The position numbers were made by a program, and so were the translations under genes. 64,000 bases of DNA from UBA1672 sp963977495. Its GTDB lineage: Bacteria; Pseudomonadota; Alphaproteobacteria; Micavibrionales; Micavibrionaceae. How positions within the stretch are numbered: position 1 is the stretch's first letter; each line of letters starts with the position of its first letter. Location: NCBI GenBank assembly GCA_963977495.1, contig CAXBOT010000001.1, positions 744,001-808,000 on the forward strand, in the 5' to 3' direction. The notes beneath the pieces are model-generated. The model made no database searches, was not told the origin of the DNA, and saw nothing but the letters and a program-made list of their open reading frames with translations. Below are positions 43,449 through 52,683 of the stretch, piece after piece.

Positions 43449-44996
43449 TCATAGCTTATCATTAGTTTTTTTACGGCGCTGCGGAAGGCATTTTGCAAAC
43501 GCGACAATGACTTGTTCGCGCAACCATAAGCCATCATTCCCCCATAACCATTTATACGGCGCGCATAAAACAACCACAACAAACACAGCCGTCAAACCGC
43601 CCCCCACCAGCAACACAGATGATGACGGCATGATCGGGCGCAGCATAATCACACAAGGAACAAGAACGCATCCCGATAAAGCCGTCATAATCAATCCATG
43701 AACGCATGTTTTAAGGAACGCCAAAAACGACACGCCCGTCAGATATGATGCGCCTACACTCAACATAACAAAATTCGCAATAATCGAACCCGTAACCGCC
43801 CACGCCACAGCGTACAACCCATAGGGATAGGCCACGTAACAACCGGTGACCACAATCAACGCATAGACGATTTGTATCATCGCAAAGACATAAACCTTGC
43901 CCGATGCCACCATCACAGATTGGCTCACCTTATAAGACACACGGAAGAACGTGGCACTGACCAAAATAATAAACGGAATAATCGCAGCGAGCCATTTATC
44001 GCCCAAAACCACGGTAATAATTTCAGTGCCGAAGATCCCCAGAATAAAGGTCAAGGGCATACCGATCAGCGCACTCAACGCCAGCCCGCGCCGATACGCA
44101 AAATTCATGCGCGCCGCGTCATCTTGCGCGCGTGCGTATGTGCTTAATGCGACCTTGGCGGCAACGCGATCAAAAATCTGCGCCGGAAAACCAGCCAAAC
44201 GATATGAACGATCATAAAGACCAAGGCCATCCGCGCCGATCATTTTAGCAATAAAGAAATTATCAGCATTCAGCGCCACGTAATTTATAAAGCGAGAGAG
44301 TGACAAGCCACCGCCGACATACATCAACTCCTTCAGGGATTGCAGATGGAAGGAGGGGCGCACATCATGCTGTTGCACCAACATCAAACAAACCATCGTG
44401 AACAAGCTTTGCAATACAATTCCGATCACAATCGACCAATAGCCTAAACCGATATAGGCCAGAAAGATCGTCATACTCACCGCAACGCATGAGCCGCCAA
44501 CTTTGACAAGCCCCAGTGTTCTGTAACGAAATGAGCGCGCCATCAGGTTTTCCGAAACGGTTGATAACCCCGCCCATAAAAACACAATCGACAGCACCCT
44601 GATCACGTCCCTGATTTCAGGCATTTCAAAATACAGGGCGGCGTAGGGGGCAATCATGTTCAGTAAAATGGCCACCATAATACTGCTCGCGACGCTTAAG
44701 GTGAAGGCAACCCTAATATGGTTACGCGTCATATCTTTGATTTGGATGATGGCACTGCCCAAGGCCACGTCCGAAAACATATTCGAAAAGGCAATAATGA
44801 TATTCGCCGCAGCGACAATGCCGAACTCCGCAGGCTCTAAGATGCGCGCTAAAACCGCAATGGAGAGTAATTGAAGGGACATCTGCATGCCCACCGTAAT
44901 GCCCATCGTACCAACCCCGCCAAGGGCTTGTTTGCTTAATGCCCCAGCGACTTTCTTATCGACCGATAGATCTGGCATAGGTTTATCTTCGCTCAT
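43449..44996 (-). CDS. Wzx-type oligosaccharide flippase (MATE/MOP superfamily)
   Basis: The 515-residue protein has about 12-14 hydrophobic helices and the WzxC/polysaccharide-biosynthesis family pattern: GVGTMGITVGMQMSLQLL, LARILEPAEFGIVAAANII, AFSNMFSDVALGSAIIQ. It would flip lipid-linked repeat units across the inner membrane. Its start overlaps the MurB-like stop codon (ATGA), and the MurA-like gene starts 21 bases after it ends, so the three form one operon. MurJ is the distant relative that flips lipid II; the LEPAEFG signature fits Wzx better. Confidence 0.9.
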   Translation of the reverse strand: MSEDKPMPDLSVDKKVAGALSKQALGGVGTMGITVGMQMSLQLLSIAVLARILEPAEFGIVAAANIIIAFSNMFSDVALGSAIIQIKDMTRNHIRVAFTLSVASSIMVAILLNMIAPYAALYFEMPEIRDVIRVLSIVFLWAGLSTVSENLMARSFRYRTLGLVKVGGSCVAVSMTIFLAYIGLGYWSIVIGIVLQSLFTMVCLMLVQQHDVRPSFHLQSLKELMYVGGGLSLSRFINYVALNADNFFIAKMIGADGLGLYDRSYRLAGFPAQIFDRVAAKVALSTYARAQDDAARMNFAYRRGLALSALIGMPLTFILGIFGTEIITVVLGDKWLAAIIPFIILVSATFFRVSYKVSQSVMVASGKVYVFAMIQIVYALIVVTGCYVAYPYGLYAVAWAVTGSIIANFVMLSVGASYLTGVSFLAFLKTCVHGLIMTALSGCVLVPCVIMLRPIMPSSSVLLVGGGLTAVFVVVVLCAPYKWLWGNDGLWLREQVIVAFAKCLPQRRKKTNDKL

Positions 44997-45985
44997 ACAC
45001 CCATCCTATCCGCTGCGATATGCGCAGGTTGGAACGCGCCATCCGGCGAGAGGTACTGAACCTCGCAATCCATTTCAAATCCTGTCTTTGATACAACCGT
45101 GTGTCTGCATTGATGAATCAGGCGCAATACATCTTGCGACGATGCAGCCCCATGGTTGATAATAAAATTCCCATGCAGCGGCGATATTTGTGCATCACCG
45201 CGCCGCGCGCCCTTTAGCCCAACATCTTCAATGGCCTTACCGGGCGCGCCGATCAATGGATACATTGACGGGTTGCTCAAAAACACAGAGCCGCAATTCG
45301 GATATTGCCGTGGGAATTTTAAACGCCGTTCAATCAATATATCCAGCCCCTCCCTATGAAGCTCTCGTACATTCCCTTTATCGTAGCGAAAACAAGCCTC
45401 TACAACCAGACAATTGATATCTTGCAAATAAGAGGAGCGATAATCAAAGCGGCATTCTTCCTTGCCCAATATTTGCACACTACCGTATGCATCAATGATG
45501 GTCACAGATTCCAATTGTTCCCCGATGCCTTTACGCTGGCTGCCGCCATTCATAATGACCAAGCCACCCAGCCTGCCGGGAATACCGATTGCATGAACGC
45601 ACCCCGCCAAGCCGCGCGCAATCACATTCCTGACGAAGCAAGGAACCCATAAACCTGCGCCTGCGCGCACATAACCATCATCACCAAACTCAAGTGTATT
45701 AAACGCCGATGATACTCTGAGCAAAACGCCGCGATAGCCCGCATCATCAAATAAGACATTCGACGTGTCGCCAATCACCGCATAAAGAACATTTTGATCA
45801 TTCAGGTATTTAATGACATTCGCCGCCATATCGACATTTTCAGGCGCAATCACAAGATCGGCCAAGCCGCCAATTTTGTAAGATGAAATTTCAGACAACC
45901 GCACATCTTGCTGTAAACAATGCGGCGCTATTTTTTCGAGCGCATCAATAAGTATCCCATCAACATGGCGTTTTTTATTTTTCAT
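44993..45985 (-). CDS. Divergent MurB-type UDP-N-acetylenolpyruvoylglucosamine reductase
   Basis: The 330-residue flavoprotein has the MurB fold: FAD-binding SSYKIGGLADLVIAP, IGDTSNVLFDDAGYRG, IGIPGRLGGLVIMNGGS, and the short type II form. Catalytic positions are kept: Arg183 (YRSSY), Ser233 (CGSVFLSNP) and Glu308 (MDCEVQ). Differences from usual MurB are IPGRLGG for IPGTVGG, MNGGS for MNAGA, and an extra residue in the serine motif. Housekeeping murB normally sits in the division and cell-wall cluster beside murC and ddl; here it is coupled to a flippase in a polysaccharide locus. Confidence 0.87.
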   Translation of the reverse strand: MKNKKRHVDGILIDALEKIAPHCLQQDVRLSEISSYKIGGLADLVIAPENVDMAANVIKYLNDQNVLYAVIGDTSNVLFDDAGYRGVLLRVSSAFNTLEFGDDGYVRAGAGLWVPCFVRNVIARGLAGCVHAIGIPGRLGGLVIMNGGSQRKGIGEQLESVTIIDAYGSVQILGKEECRFDYRSSYLQDINCLVVEACFRYDKGNVRELHREGLDILIERRLKFPRQYPNCGSVFLSNPSMYPLIGAPGKAIEDVGLKGARRGDAQISPLHGNFIINHGAASSQDVLRLIHQCRHTVVSKTGFEMDCEVQYLSPDGAFQPAHIAADRMGV

Positions 45986-46104
45986 GCCTGTACACGTTAT
46001 TTTCTATATTTATTAACCAAGTCATTAAGGTTGTTAGATTATACTGCCGTAAGGTTACATAATATGTTAATAAAAAGGTGATTATTCGGAGCGGTTAAAG
46101 AAAT

Positions 46105-47100
46105 ATGTCCACCCCCAAAGTATCGATTGTTAGTGTTTATTACAACAGGGAAGACCATGTCACGGACTCGGTGCAAAGCGTGCTGGATCAAACACATGAT
46201 GACTTTGAATTTATTATCATTGATGACGGATCAACGGATTCCACATTGGAACGGTTAAAAGCCATCAAAGACCCGCGTTTAAAAATCATCGCGCAGAAAG
46301 ACAATACAGGCTTCGTGCAGGCCATAATCAACGCCGTTACGCAAGCAAAAGGGGATTATATCGCCATACATGGCTCGGGCGATGTTTCCTTTCCCGAGCG
46401 GATCAAGAAACAAGCCGCCATTTTGGACAACCATAACGATGTCGGCATCGTGGGTTGCCATGTGATGGACGATAAAAAAACGGGAGACGGAACGTATATC
46501 CTGCGCATTCCCAATGATCTGCCCTTTATCGAAAATTTGATACGGCACAACATGTTCACGCATGGCGAAGTTATGTTTCGCCGCAGTATTTATGATAAAG
46601 TCGGGGGCTATCGACCATTTTTTGCCTGCGCCCAAGATCATGACTTATGGCTGCGCATGAGTGCCTATTGCGATTATCGCATTATTGAGGAAACGCTGTA
46701 TCGGCGTTTTCGGTTATGCGGCGGCATCAGTAAAAAAACAGACAAAGAAGTCTTACAGGCCGATCTGTCTGAATTTGCCGTTTATTGTGCACGCACACGT
46801 CGGGATCAGGGCTATGACCCGCTTGAACGCTATGGCCCGCAAGCTATTTCCCTACGCACACCATCCGAACGTTTAGCCATCCGCCTGATATGGGTGGCAA
46901 TACCCCATATGCTTGCAGGGCGTCATAGCGATGGTTGGAGTGTTATGGGGCGCGCAATCCATGAATATCGTTCATTAAAGGTGTTTTGTGTCTATTGTGT
47001 CGGACTAACACATAAACAAAATCTAGTATGGCGTTGTTTTGGCATACCAATATACAAAAAATTATACAAATCACACCTACAAAGAAGCAGACAAATATGA
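46105..47100 (+). CDS. Glycosyltransferase family 2 protein
   Basis: The 331-residue GT-A enzyme has VSIVSVYYNREDHVTDSVQS, the nucleotide-binding FEFIIIDDGSTDSTLERL, GDYIAIHGSGDVSFPERI (GSGD in place of the usual DxD) and CAQDHDLWLRMS with the catalytic acidic pair. The atypical GSGD still holds an aspartate for metal binding. There is no membrane segment. It is divergent from the MurB-like gene across 119 bases and starts the second plus-strand part of the locus. Confidence 0.87.
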   Translation: MSTPKVSIVSVYYNREDHVTDSVQSVLDQTHDDFEFIIIDDGSTDSTLERLKAIKDPRLKIIAQKDNTGFVQAIINAVTQAKGDYIAIHGSGDVSFPERIKKQAAILDNHNDVGIVGCHVMDDKKTGDGTYILRIPNDLPFIENLIRHNMFTHGEVMFRRSIYDKVGGYRPFFACAQDHDLWLRMSAYCDYRIIEETLYRRFRLCGGISKKTDKEVLQADLSEFAVYCARTRRDQGYDPLERYGPQAISLRTPSERLAIRLIWVAIPHMLAGRHSDGWSVMGRAIHEYRSLKVFCVYCVGLTHKQNLVWRCFGIPIYKKLYKSHLQRSRQI

Positions 47101-47149
47101 GTATTTCAGTTATGACTCACCTAATCGTTACTAAAACAAAGGCATAGCT

Positions 47150-48082
47150 ATGCTAATCTCTGTCATTATTTGCACCTACAACCGCGCCGACAAGATCGTT
47201 AAGTGCCTTGATTCTATTCATGAATCTTTGAAAAATGCGCCGTCCGTCGATGCCCAAAATGCAGAGATTGTGATCGTCAATAATAACTCAACAGACAACA
47301 CCGTTGACATCATCGAGCAATGGACGACAAAATCTGACTTTCCTATCCATTTGGTCACGGAAACAAAGCAAGGCATCGCATGGGCAAGAAACCGCAGCTT
47401 TGAAACCGCAAAAGGGGATATTCTGATCTCTATTGATGATGATTGCTGTATGGATAAAAACCATATCAAAAACACCCTTGCCCATTACGAAAAAGATACA
47501 CAGCCCGTCTTGCGCTTTGGTCAACTGGAATTGGGCGATCAAGAAGACTGGCCGATGACCGTACAAACCAGACCTGTCGTCAAACGCTGGCAAAAGGGCG
47601 TGGCGGACTATGATTACCTAGGCATGGGTGATGTCTGCAGCGCCAATATGGTTATTCCCAGAGCGATCATTGATGCCATTGGACGATATGATAACCGTTT
47701 TGGCACCAAACAAATTCCGGGTGGCGAAGATGCCGATTTTGGCTTTCGTGTCTATAATGCAGGTTTCCTGATGGAATATGTGCCTGATATTATCGCGCAA
47801 CATTATCATGGCAGACGAACGGCAGAGGCCGTTCAAAAGCTCGTCAAAGGATATTCCATCGCCGCGGGTGCGCTTTATGCTAAACATCACGTTCATCACC
47901 CGCGCCTTGCAAAGGCCTTCAGTTCGAAAGAATTCCCCGCCGACCCGCCGGGAAAATACGACAATGATGCAAGAAAACCGGAAATACGTGCATTCCATAA
48001 ACAGAGCAAAAAATTCTATATCTTAGGAGCTTTTATGTTTATGAAGGCCGCGTTTAAACAAAGATTACTTGGGCAGCAATGA
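47150..48082 (+). CDS. Glycosyltransferase family 2 protein
   Basis: The 310-residue GT-A protein shows LISVIICTYNRADKIVKCLD, EIVIVNNNSTDNTVDII, RNRSFETAKGDILISIDDDC with the DDD metal motif, and PGGEDADFGFRVYNAGF with the catalytic acids. The C-terminus has an amphipathic stretch that may touch the membrane. It overlaps the next gene by four bases (ATGA), so the two products are coupled. Confidence 0.88.
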   Translation: MLISVIICTYNRADKIVKCLDSIHESLKNAPSVDAQNAEIVIVNNNSTDNTVDIIEQWTTKSDFPIHLVTETKQGIAWARNRSFETAKGDILISIDDDCCMDKNHIKNTLAHYEKDTQPVLRFGQLELGDQEDWPMTVQTRPVVKRWQKGVADYDYLGMGDVCSANMVIPRAIIDAIGRYDNRFGTKQIPGGEDADFGFRVYNAGFLMEYVPDIIAQHYHGRRTAEAVQKLVKGYSIAAGALYAKHHVHHPRLAKAFSSKEFPADPPGKYDNDARKPEIRAFHKQSKKFYILGAFMFMKAAFKQRLLGQQ

Positions 48083-49116
48083 AACCGAATACTTATATTT
48101 TCTTTCGCAATGATCAGCAGCAAGTACAATTTGAATTCGATCCTGCCGATCCGTCTTGCCTCGACCACGCCGAATTCAAATATTTTGGCCGCGTCTTAAA
48201 CCATCTTGAACCGACCATTCAAAATATGGGTTTAACCATTTATGTGACCGCATGGACGGTTCATGAATTACCATCCTATGGCCCCAATGTTATTTCGTGC
48301 ATTTTACAAGATGAATGGGGCAGGGAGCCTAAATATCGCGATAAGGTCGGTATGGTTTTTAAAACCTGCGGCACAACGCCCTTTAACGCCGATTCATACA
48401 AACATGGTGACCTTTCCGACATCATCAGCAACACCTTGGGACAGGGCAAAGCCTTTACCACGGATGGTGCGGGTCGTTTAGGCACACTGATATCACGTAT
48501 AAGTAATAAAACCATCGCACCGGTTCATAGCATCCCGCTGGGCTATTACGCCAAGGAAGAGTCCGTTGCCGATATCCCCTTTACGGAGCGCACAAACGAT
48601 CTGTTTTTCGCCGGTAGTATCCAGCACAAAAAAGGCAAGCGTTTTTCAATCAAACGCCCGAAAGAACTTGCCAGAGATCGCATGACAACAGCTCTTAGTC
48701 TTCTGGCGCAAAACCATCCTGATATTAACATCAAAACTACAATAACAGGCGGCTTTGGCGAAAGCATCGTCAACGCCAACAAAGCCTATCTTGATAATAT
48801 GGTGAACACCAAAATTTGCCCTGTTCCGCGCGGCGCAAATCTGGAAACATTCCGCTTTTATGAGGCCATCCGCTCTGGCTGTATCATCATCGGCGAAGCC
48901 TTCCCGAAGGGGTGGTTTTATGATGATGCCCCGATTATACGCCTTGAAAACTGGCATGATATTCAAACAATTGTGCCTGAATTGCTCGCCGATCAGGACA
49001 GAATGCTTGAATTACACACGCAGACACTCGATTGGTGGAACAATATATGCTCAGAACAAAGCCTGTCCGATCATATCGGTGATAAAATAACGAGTTTTTA
49101 TAAGGCCAAGCCCTAA
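48079..49116 (+). CDS. Exostosin/GT47-like glycosyltransferase
   Basis: The 345-residue protein lacks GT2 or GT4 signatures but has the exostosin-like pattern: NDLFFAGSIQHKKGKR midway and the C-terminal CPVPRGANLETFRFYEAI, RSGCIIIGEAFPKGWFYDD and IIRLENW, where donor-binding residues of GT47 and related GT-B enzymes fall. The N-terminal half is unfamiliar. Coupling to the upstream GT2 gene supports a glycosyltransferase. The 3' end overlaps the convergent acyltransferase gene by four bases. Confidence 0.65.
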   Translation: MKPNTYIFFRNDQQQVQFEFDPADPSCLDHAEFKYFGRVLNHLEPTIQNMGLTIYVTAWTVHELPSYGPNVISCILQDEWGREPKYRDKVGMVFKTCGTTPFNADSYKHGDLSDIISNTLGQGKAFTTDGAGRLGTLISRISNKTIAPVHSIPLGYYAKEESVADIPFTERTNDLFFAGSIQHKKGKRFSIKRPKELARDRMTTALSLLAQNHPDINIKTTITGGFGESIVNANKAYLDNMVNTKICPVPRGANLETFRFYEAIRSGCIIIGEAFPKGWFYDDAPIIRLENWHDIQTIVPELLADQDRMLELHTQTLDWWNNICSEQSLSDHIGDKITSFYKAKP

Positions 49117-49781
49117 TCAACCGCGCCTTTTTTACGGTGAAAATAAGCGTATGACGAATCCAGCGTCGTCACAGGAACGGCAGGAACACCCGAATATAAT
49201 GTATAGGGTTTATCATATGCCTTATGCAGGGTGGAATTCGCGCCAAGCACTGAATAATCAGGTAACTTCGCCCCCTTAATCACAACCACTCTGGCAGAAA
49301 CCAAGCAATACTCTCCAATTTCGATGGGGGCAGTTTCCTGCACATTATCCTTAATGTTAATGCCATGCGTCCAAAACGCACACCCCAACCCCGCAATCGT
49401 CGTAAAACGCCCAATTGTGATTGTATCGTTACAATCAAAATAATGGCGCGAAACAATGGCGCTGTGTTCGCCCATAATTAGGGCGGGATAGCGGTCTTTT
49501 TTAGCCTGAAAAAACGATGTCTCGCTTAATGGCACGCCCGAAAAACGATTCAATACCCCAATCGATCCATACGCGCCGATTTCCAAACATTCCAGCCCCT
49601 TAATAACGCAAAAATGCTTGATGCGCGCATGCGGCCCCATCTTAACGTTTTTCACGTTTATAAGGGAAAGGCCGATAGATGCCGTTGGATGAATGTCATA
49701 GCCAAAAAAGTGATTATATACATATCGTTTCACAGCATTTGGCAAAACAGCAATAAATAATGATAATAAAAGTTTAATCAT
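49113..49781 (-). CDS. Left-handed beta-helix (hexapeptide) acyltransferase
   Basis: The 222-residue protein has irregular hexapeptide repeats ([LIV]-G-x4 turns) through most of its length, e.g. IHPTASIGLSLINVKNVKMG, LEIGAYGSIGVLNRF and IEIGEYCLVSARVVVIKGAK, with VLGANSTLHKAY near the end, as in WcaF/NodL-type O-acetyltransferases. The N-terminus carries one hydrophobic segment. It probably acetylates a sugar of the polymer or its precursor. It pairs with the Wzy-like gene on the minus strand. Confidence 0.78.
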   Translation of the reverse strand: MIKLLLSLFIAVLPNAVKRYVYNHFFGYDIHPTASIGLSLINVKNVKMGPHARIKHFCVIKGLECLEIGAYGSIGVLNRFSGVPLSETSFFQAKKDRYPALIMGEHSAIVSRHYFDCNDTITIGRFTTIAGLGCAFWTHGINIKDNVQETAPIEIGEYCLVSARVVVIKGAKLPDYSVLGANSTLHKAYDKPYTLYSGVPAVPVTTLDSSYAYFHRKKGAVD

Positions 49782-49820
49782 AAACGGGGTTTTTCCTGAT
49801 CAGGTTATTGAATCACAGCG

Positions 49821-51056
49821 TCATTTAGACACTGCATTTTGTACAAAGCCATCAGGCCTGTAATAGATAAACTGTATCCCCATCATCAGTAATACCGCGT
49901 TAACATAGGTCACACAATAGAGCAGCGATATCAGGCATAGAAACACAACGAACAACCCCTCTACATTACCCTGCATACAGCGCACAGACCATATAAAGCC
50001 ATTATATAGAAGCGTTACAGCAAAAATAAGCAGATAAACAAACCCGACATCACCAAAGCGCAGCTTAAACCATGCCCATGAATAATGCGCATGGCCGTAA
50101 TTTTTCAGAAATTCATGTGTTCGTGCAACTTCATAAACACCACCAAAGCCCAGCCCGAACATTTCTACCGTTTTGCCCTTTTCATACTCTTTTTTAACGA
50201 TCGCGCGCCATTCTTCCTGACGCTCACCTATAGACCCTGTCTTTTTGCTTAAATCAATTTCAGTTAGACCAATCACTCTGCGATATGTTTTGGAATCTTC
50301 AGGAACCACATGCACTGCCACCGCGAGAACACTCAACAAAACAACCAGAGTGATAACACCTTTGGCAGGGTTCTTCACCATATCAAATAAAACATAACCA
50401 AACATAACAATCGCCAAAAACGCCATTGTCGTTCTGTTTAAATCATCACTGGTCACCGCGATCATTACCACGACAAGCCCCAAGATCCATTTCGGAAAAG
50501 GCTTCACCGTAAAAAGAGCGGCAAAGAACAGCGGTAGGTAAATTGCTTCTGCAGGAATAGATGGCCCTGACTGCTGTCCAATAAGCGCAGCAACATAGCC
50601 AAAGAACGCTGTACCCAAGGTTATATAACTGCAGAAATATAGTAAAAACCTCAAATCAGGCGGTTTATACTCCGCCACCGATTGCATTCTTAATATATTC
50701 AACCCGATCATCAGAACCGGAATTGTATCATTCAGGATAACAAAAGGTGCATTCCCAAGCATTAAACCGATAAAAAGTCCATGAACAACCATAATAAAAA
50801 AGACGAACGCCAGAAGGGAGGTCGGGTTCACACTCACACGGATATTCGTCACTTTCTTAACGGAAAGCACGTAATCCAGCGCGAGAAAAATATAGAAAAT
50901 CCATTGTTTATTCTGTGATTGAATAAATGACCATTGCCCAATGATAAGCTCGAAAATAATCTTGACCAGCAATTCGGACATAAAGATATAAACGATAATA
51001 CGTTCGAACAGGTTTCTTTCAAAAAAGTTCGACAGTATGGCTTTCACATGAGGCAT
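49821..51056 (-). CDS. Wzy-like O-antigen/exopolysaccharide polymerase
   Basis: The 411-residue protein has ten or more hydrophobic segments and a long hydrophilic extracytoplasmic loop (about 260-330) containing SIGERQEEWRAIVKKEYE and the pattern MFGLGFGGVYEVARTHEFL...HAHYSW, the usual place for the O-antigen ligase/polymerase signature (GxGxG...H..Y). It would join flipped repeat units in the periplasm, completing a Wzx/Wzy-type pathway with the flippase and co-polymerase in the same locus. A ligase role cannot be excluded from sequence. Confidence 0.78.
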   Translation of the reverse strand: MPHVKAILSNFFERNLFERIIVYIFMSELLVKIIFELIIGQWSFIQSQNKQWIFYIFLALDYVLSVKKVTNIRVSVNPTSLLAFVFFIMVVHGLFIGLMLGNAPFVILNDTIPVLMIGLNILRMQSVAEYKPPDLRFLLYFCSYITLGTAFFGYVAALIGQQSGPSIPAEAIYLPLFFAALFTVKPFPKWILGLVVVMIAVTSDDLNRTTMAFLAIVMFGYVLFDMVKNPAKGVITLVVLLSVLAVAVHVVPEDSKTYRRVIGLTEIDLSKKTGSIGERQEEWRAIVKKEYEKGKTVEMFGLGFGGVYEVARTHEFLKNYGHAHYSWAWFKLRFGDVGFVYLLIFAVTLLYNGFIWSVRCMQGNVEGLFVVFLCLISLLYCVTYVNAVLLMMGIQFIYYRPDGFVQNAVSK

Positions 51057-51328
51057 TACGACAACTTTTTCAGGTCAAACGAAAATAAGGTTCTGCACAG
51101 TACAGAGCAATACCAAGCGTATCAACAAAATTAGCATCATTCAATTTTTCATGAATAATTTCTGATAGTTAAGCCATCGCAATAAAGATATCAAAGCCAT
51201 AGCCCCCGTAAAAAGCGTCATTATATACGCCATATACGCCGCCTGCGGATTTCAAAAATTGATTTTTATGGCCTTGGCAGGGTAGGGTGATATCATAAAG
51301 ATGATGTTAATAGATATGAGTACTGAGC
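51057..51328. other. Intergenic region between divergent genes
   Basis: These 272 AT-rich bases separate the Wzy-like gene from the next plus-strand gene and must hold promoters for both. A short direct repeat (atatacgcc, twice in a row with no gap near 51222-51241) is the only visible structure. No tRNA, coding frame or terminator was seen. Confidence 0.5.
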
Positions 51329-52069
51329 ATGAATATCGCCGAACAACAGCATGCGGAGCAACCTGATCTTCCCAATGAAATCCCGTTATCCCAGCGGGTT
51401 AGTTTTGATTTTGCAGGTGTGCCGATTAGCTATAAATGCGCGGCTATGGTTTCATCGTTAAGCGAATTAACCAATACCCAGTTTTCCGACAGTCAAAAAA
51501 GCGCTATCGTTTTACCCAGACAACTCGAAGGCGATTTCAACGGCCTTGCCGCGCAAATGAATAAGGACGTCTATAACGGCCTGTTAAGCGGTATAATCAA
51601 AAAATCATGGCTGGGGATTGATGCCATCCGTGATTACGCTGCGCAAACCGAAGACTATCAACCCGAAATTCAGAGCATTCTATCGGATATGGAATATCTT
51701 GAAGGGATCGGACGCAGCCCCATGTTAAAAGTTTACACCTATGATTATGACGATGAAACAGTTGACCGCCCGCATGTTGATTCCTCTACGCCAAATGAAC
51801 AAACAGGCGAGAAATTTAGCGACCGATATGTTTGCGTCTTTAATCACAAGGTCACACGCCACGCCCCCCATGATGATGTTGAATCATCCTATCGTTGGAG
51901 CGACGGCATCACGACCTACGGCCTTAAAAAAGATGCACAAATTGCAACATTTAATAACGGCGACATCTGGCGCCAAGCCTGCGAAAGCAACACACAGGTA
52001 AAGCCCTTCATACACTGGTCGGGGACGGATGTTTCCGATAACGGCGCAAAATTGATCCTGACAGCATGA
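51329..52069 (+). CDS. Unknown protein with jelly-roll HxD...H pattern (DUF1826/2OG-oxygenase-like, tentative)
   Basis: The 246-residue soluble protein has no signal peptide. Its C-terminal half runs as beta strands: LKVYTYDYDDETVDRPHVDSS, RYVCVFNHKVTRHAP, AQIATFNNGDIWRQ, KPFIHWSGTD and AKLILTA. His149 and Asp151 (HVD), His229 (FIHWS) and Lys241 fall where an Fe(II)-binding HxD...H triad and a basic co-substrate residue lie in double-stranded beta-helix oxygenases, and the order resembles DUF1826. The match is by pattern only. Its stop overlaps the start of the next gene (ATGA), an exported redoxin. Confidence 0.5.
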   Translation: MNIAEQQHAEQPDLPNEIPLSQRVSFDFAGVPISYKCAAMVSSLSELTNTQFSDSQKSAIVLPRQLEGDFNGLAAQMNKDVYNGLLSGIIKKSWLGIDAIRDYAAQTEDYQPEIQSILSDMEYLEGIGRSPMLKVYTYDYDDETVDRPHVDSSTPNEQTGEKFSDRYVCVFNHKVTRHAPHDDVESSYRWSDGITTYGLKKDAQIATFNNGDIWRQACESNTQVKPFIHWSGTDVSDNGAKLILTA

Positions 52070-52677
52070 AACGTTTTATTCTTATTGGCATAACCATCCT
52101 TTTATATTCTGCAGGCGCGCAGGCGGGCATATTTGTCGGCGCGACCTCACGCGATTTTCAAGGCAAAGACCTGAACGGCGATGTCATCAACCTGCATCAT
52201 TATGAGAATAAAATCGTTGTTCTGGAATGGACAAGCCCCGCGTGCCCCTACAGCCAATTACGTTACAAAACAAACGCCATGCAAAAGGCGCAAAAATTTG
52301 TGCAGGATAATGGCGGTGTCTGGCTCACCATTATCTCTGACGGGCCGCAAGAGCAGGGCTACGTCACGCCGGAGCAAGCCCGCCTGTTCCTCAAAAAAGA
52401 AAATGCCCATCCGACAAAAATGATTTTGGATACAACCAGCCATCTGGCGCGCATGTTCAATGCACAATCCACACCGCACATCATTATTTTGAATAAGAAA
52501 CATACCATTGTTTATTCAGGCGCCTTTGACTCCCGCACAGCATTGCGCGAAACAACAAAGCCCATCAAGAACTACGTTCTGGAGACATGGGAAGATTTGA
52601 AAGCCGAGCGCGAGGTGCGCGTGCCCATTACACGCTCATACGGTTGTATGATTCACTACGCCAAACCATTGAATTAA
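52066..52677 (+). CDS. Exported redoxin/AhpC-TSA-like protein with a single active-site cysteine
   Basis: The 203-residue product has a Sec signal peptide (about residues 1-20, cleavage after AQA) and a thioredoxin-like redoxin domain: FVGATSRDFQGKDLNGDVINL, VVLEWTSPACPYSQLRY with Cys60, KMILDTTSHLARMFNAQSTPHIIIL with the cis-proline TP, and VYSGAFDSR. The CxxC is CPYS, leaving one redox cysteine there; another cysteine occurs near the C-terminus. A periplasmic peroxiredoxin-like or thiol-trapping role is possible. It is convergent with the yceI-type gene and coupled to the gene upstream. Confidence 0.8.
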   Translation: MKRFILIGITILLYSAGAQAGIFVGATSRDFQGKDLNGDVINLHHYENKIVVLEWTSPACPYSQLRYKTNAMQKAQKFVQDNGGVWLTIISDGPQEQGYVTPEQARLFLKKENAHPTKMILDTTSHLARMFNAQSTPHIIILNKKHTIVYSGAFDSRTALRETTKPIKNYVLETWEDLKAEREVRVPITRSYGCMIHYAKPLN

Positions 52678-52683
52678 CGTGTT

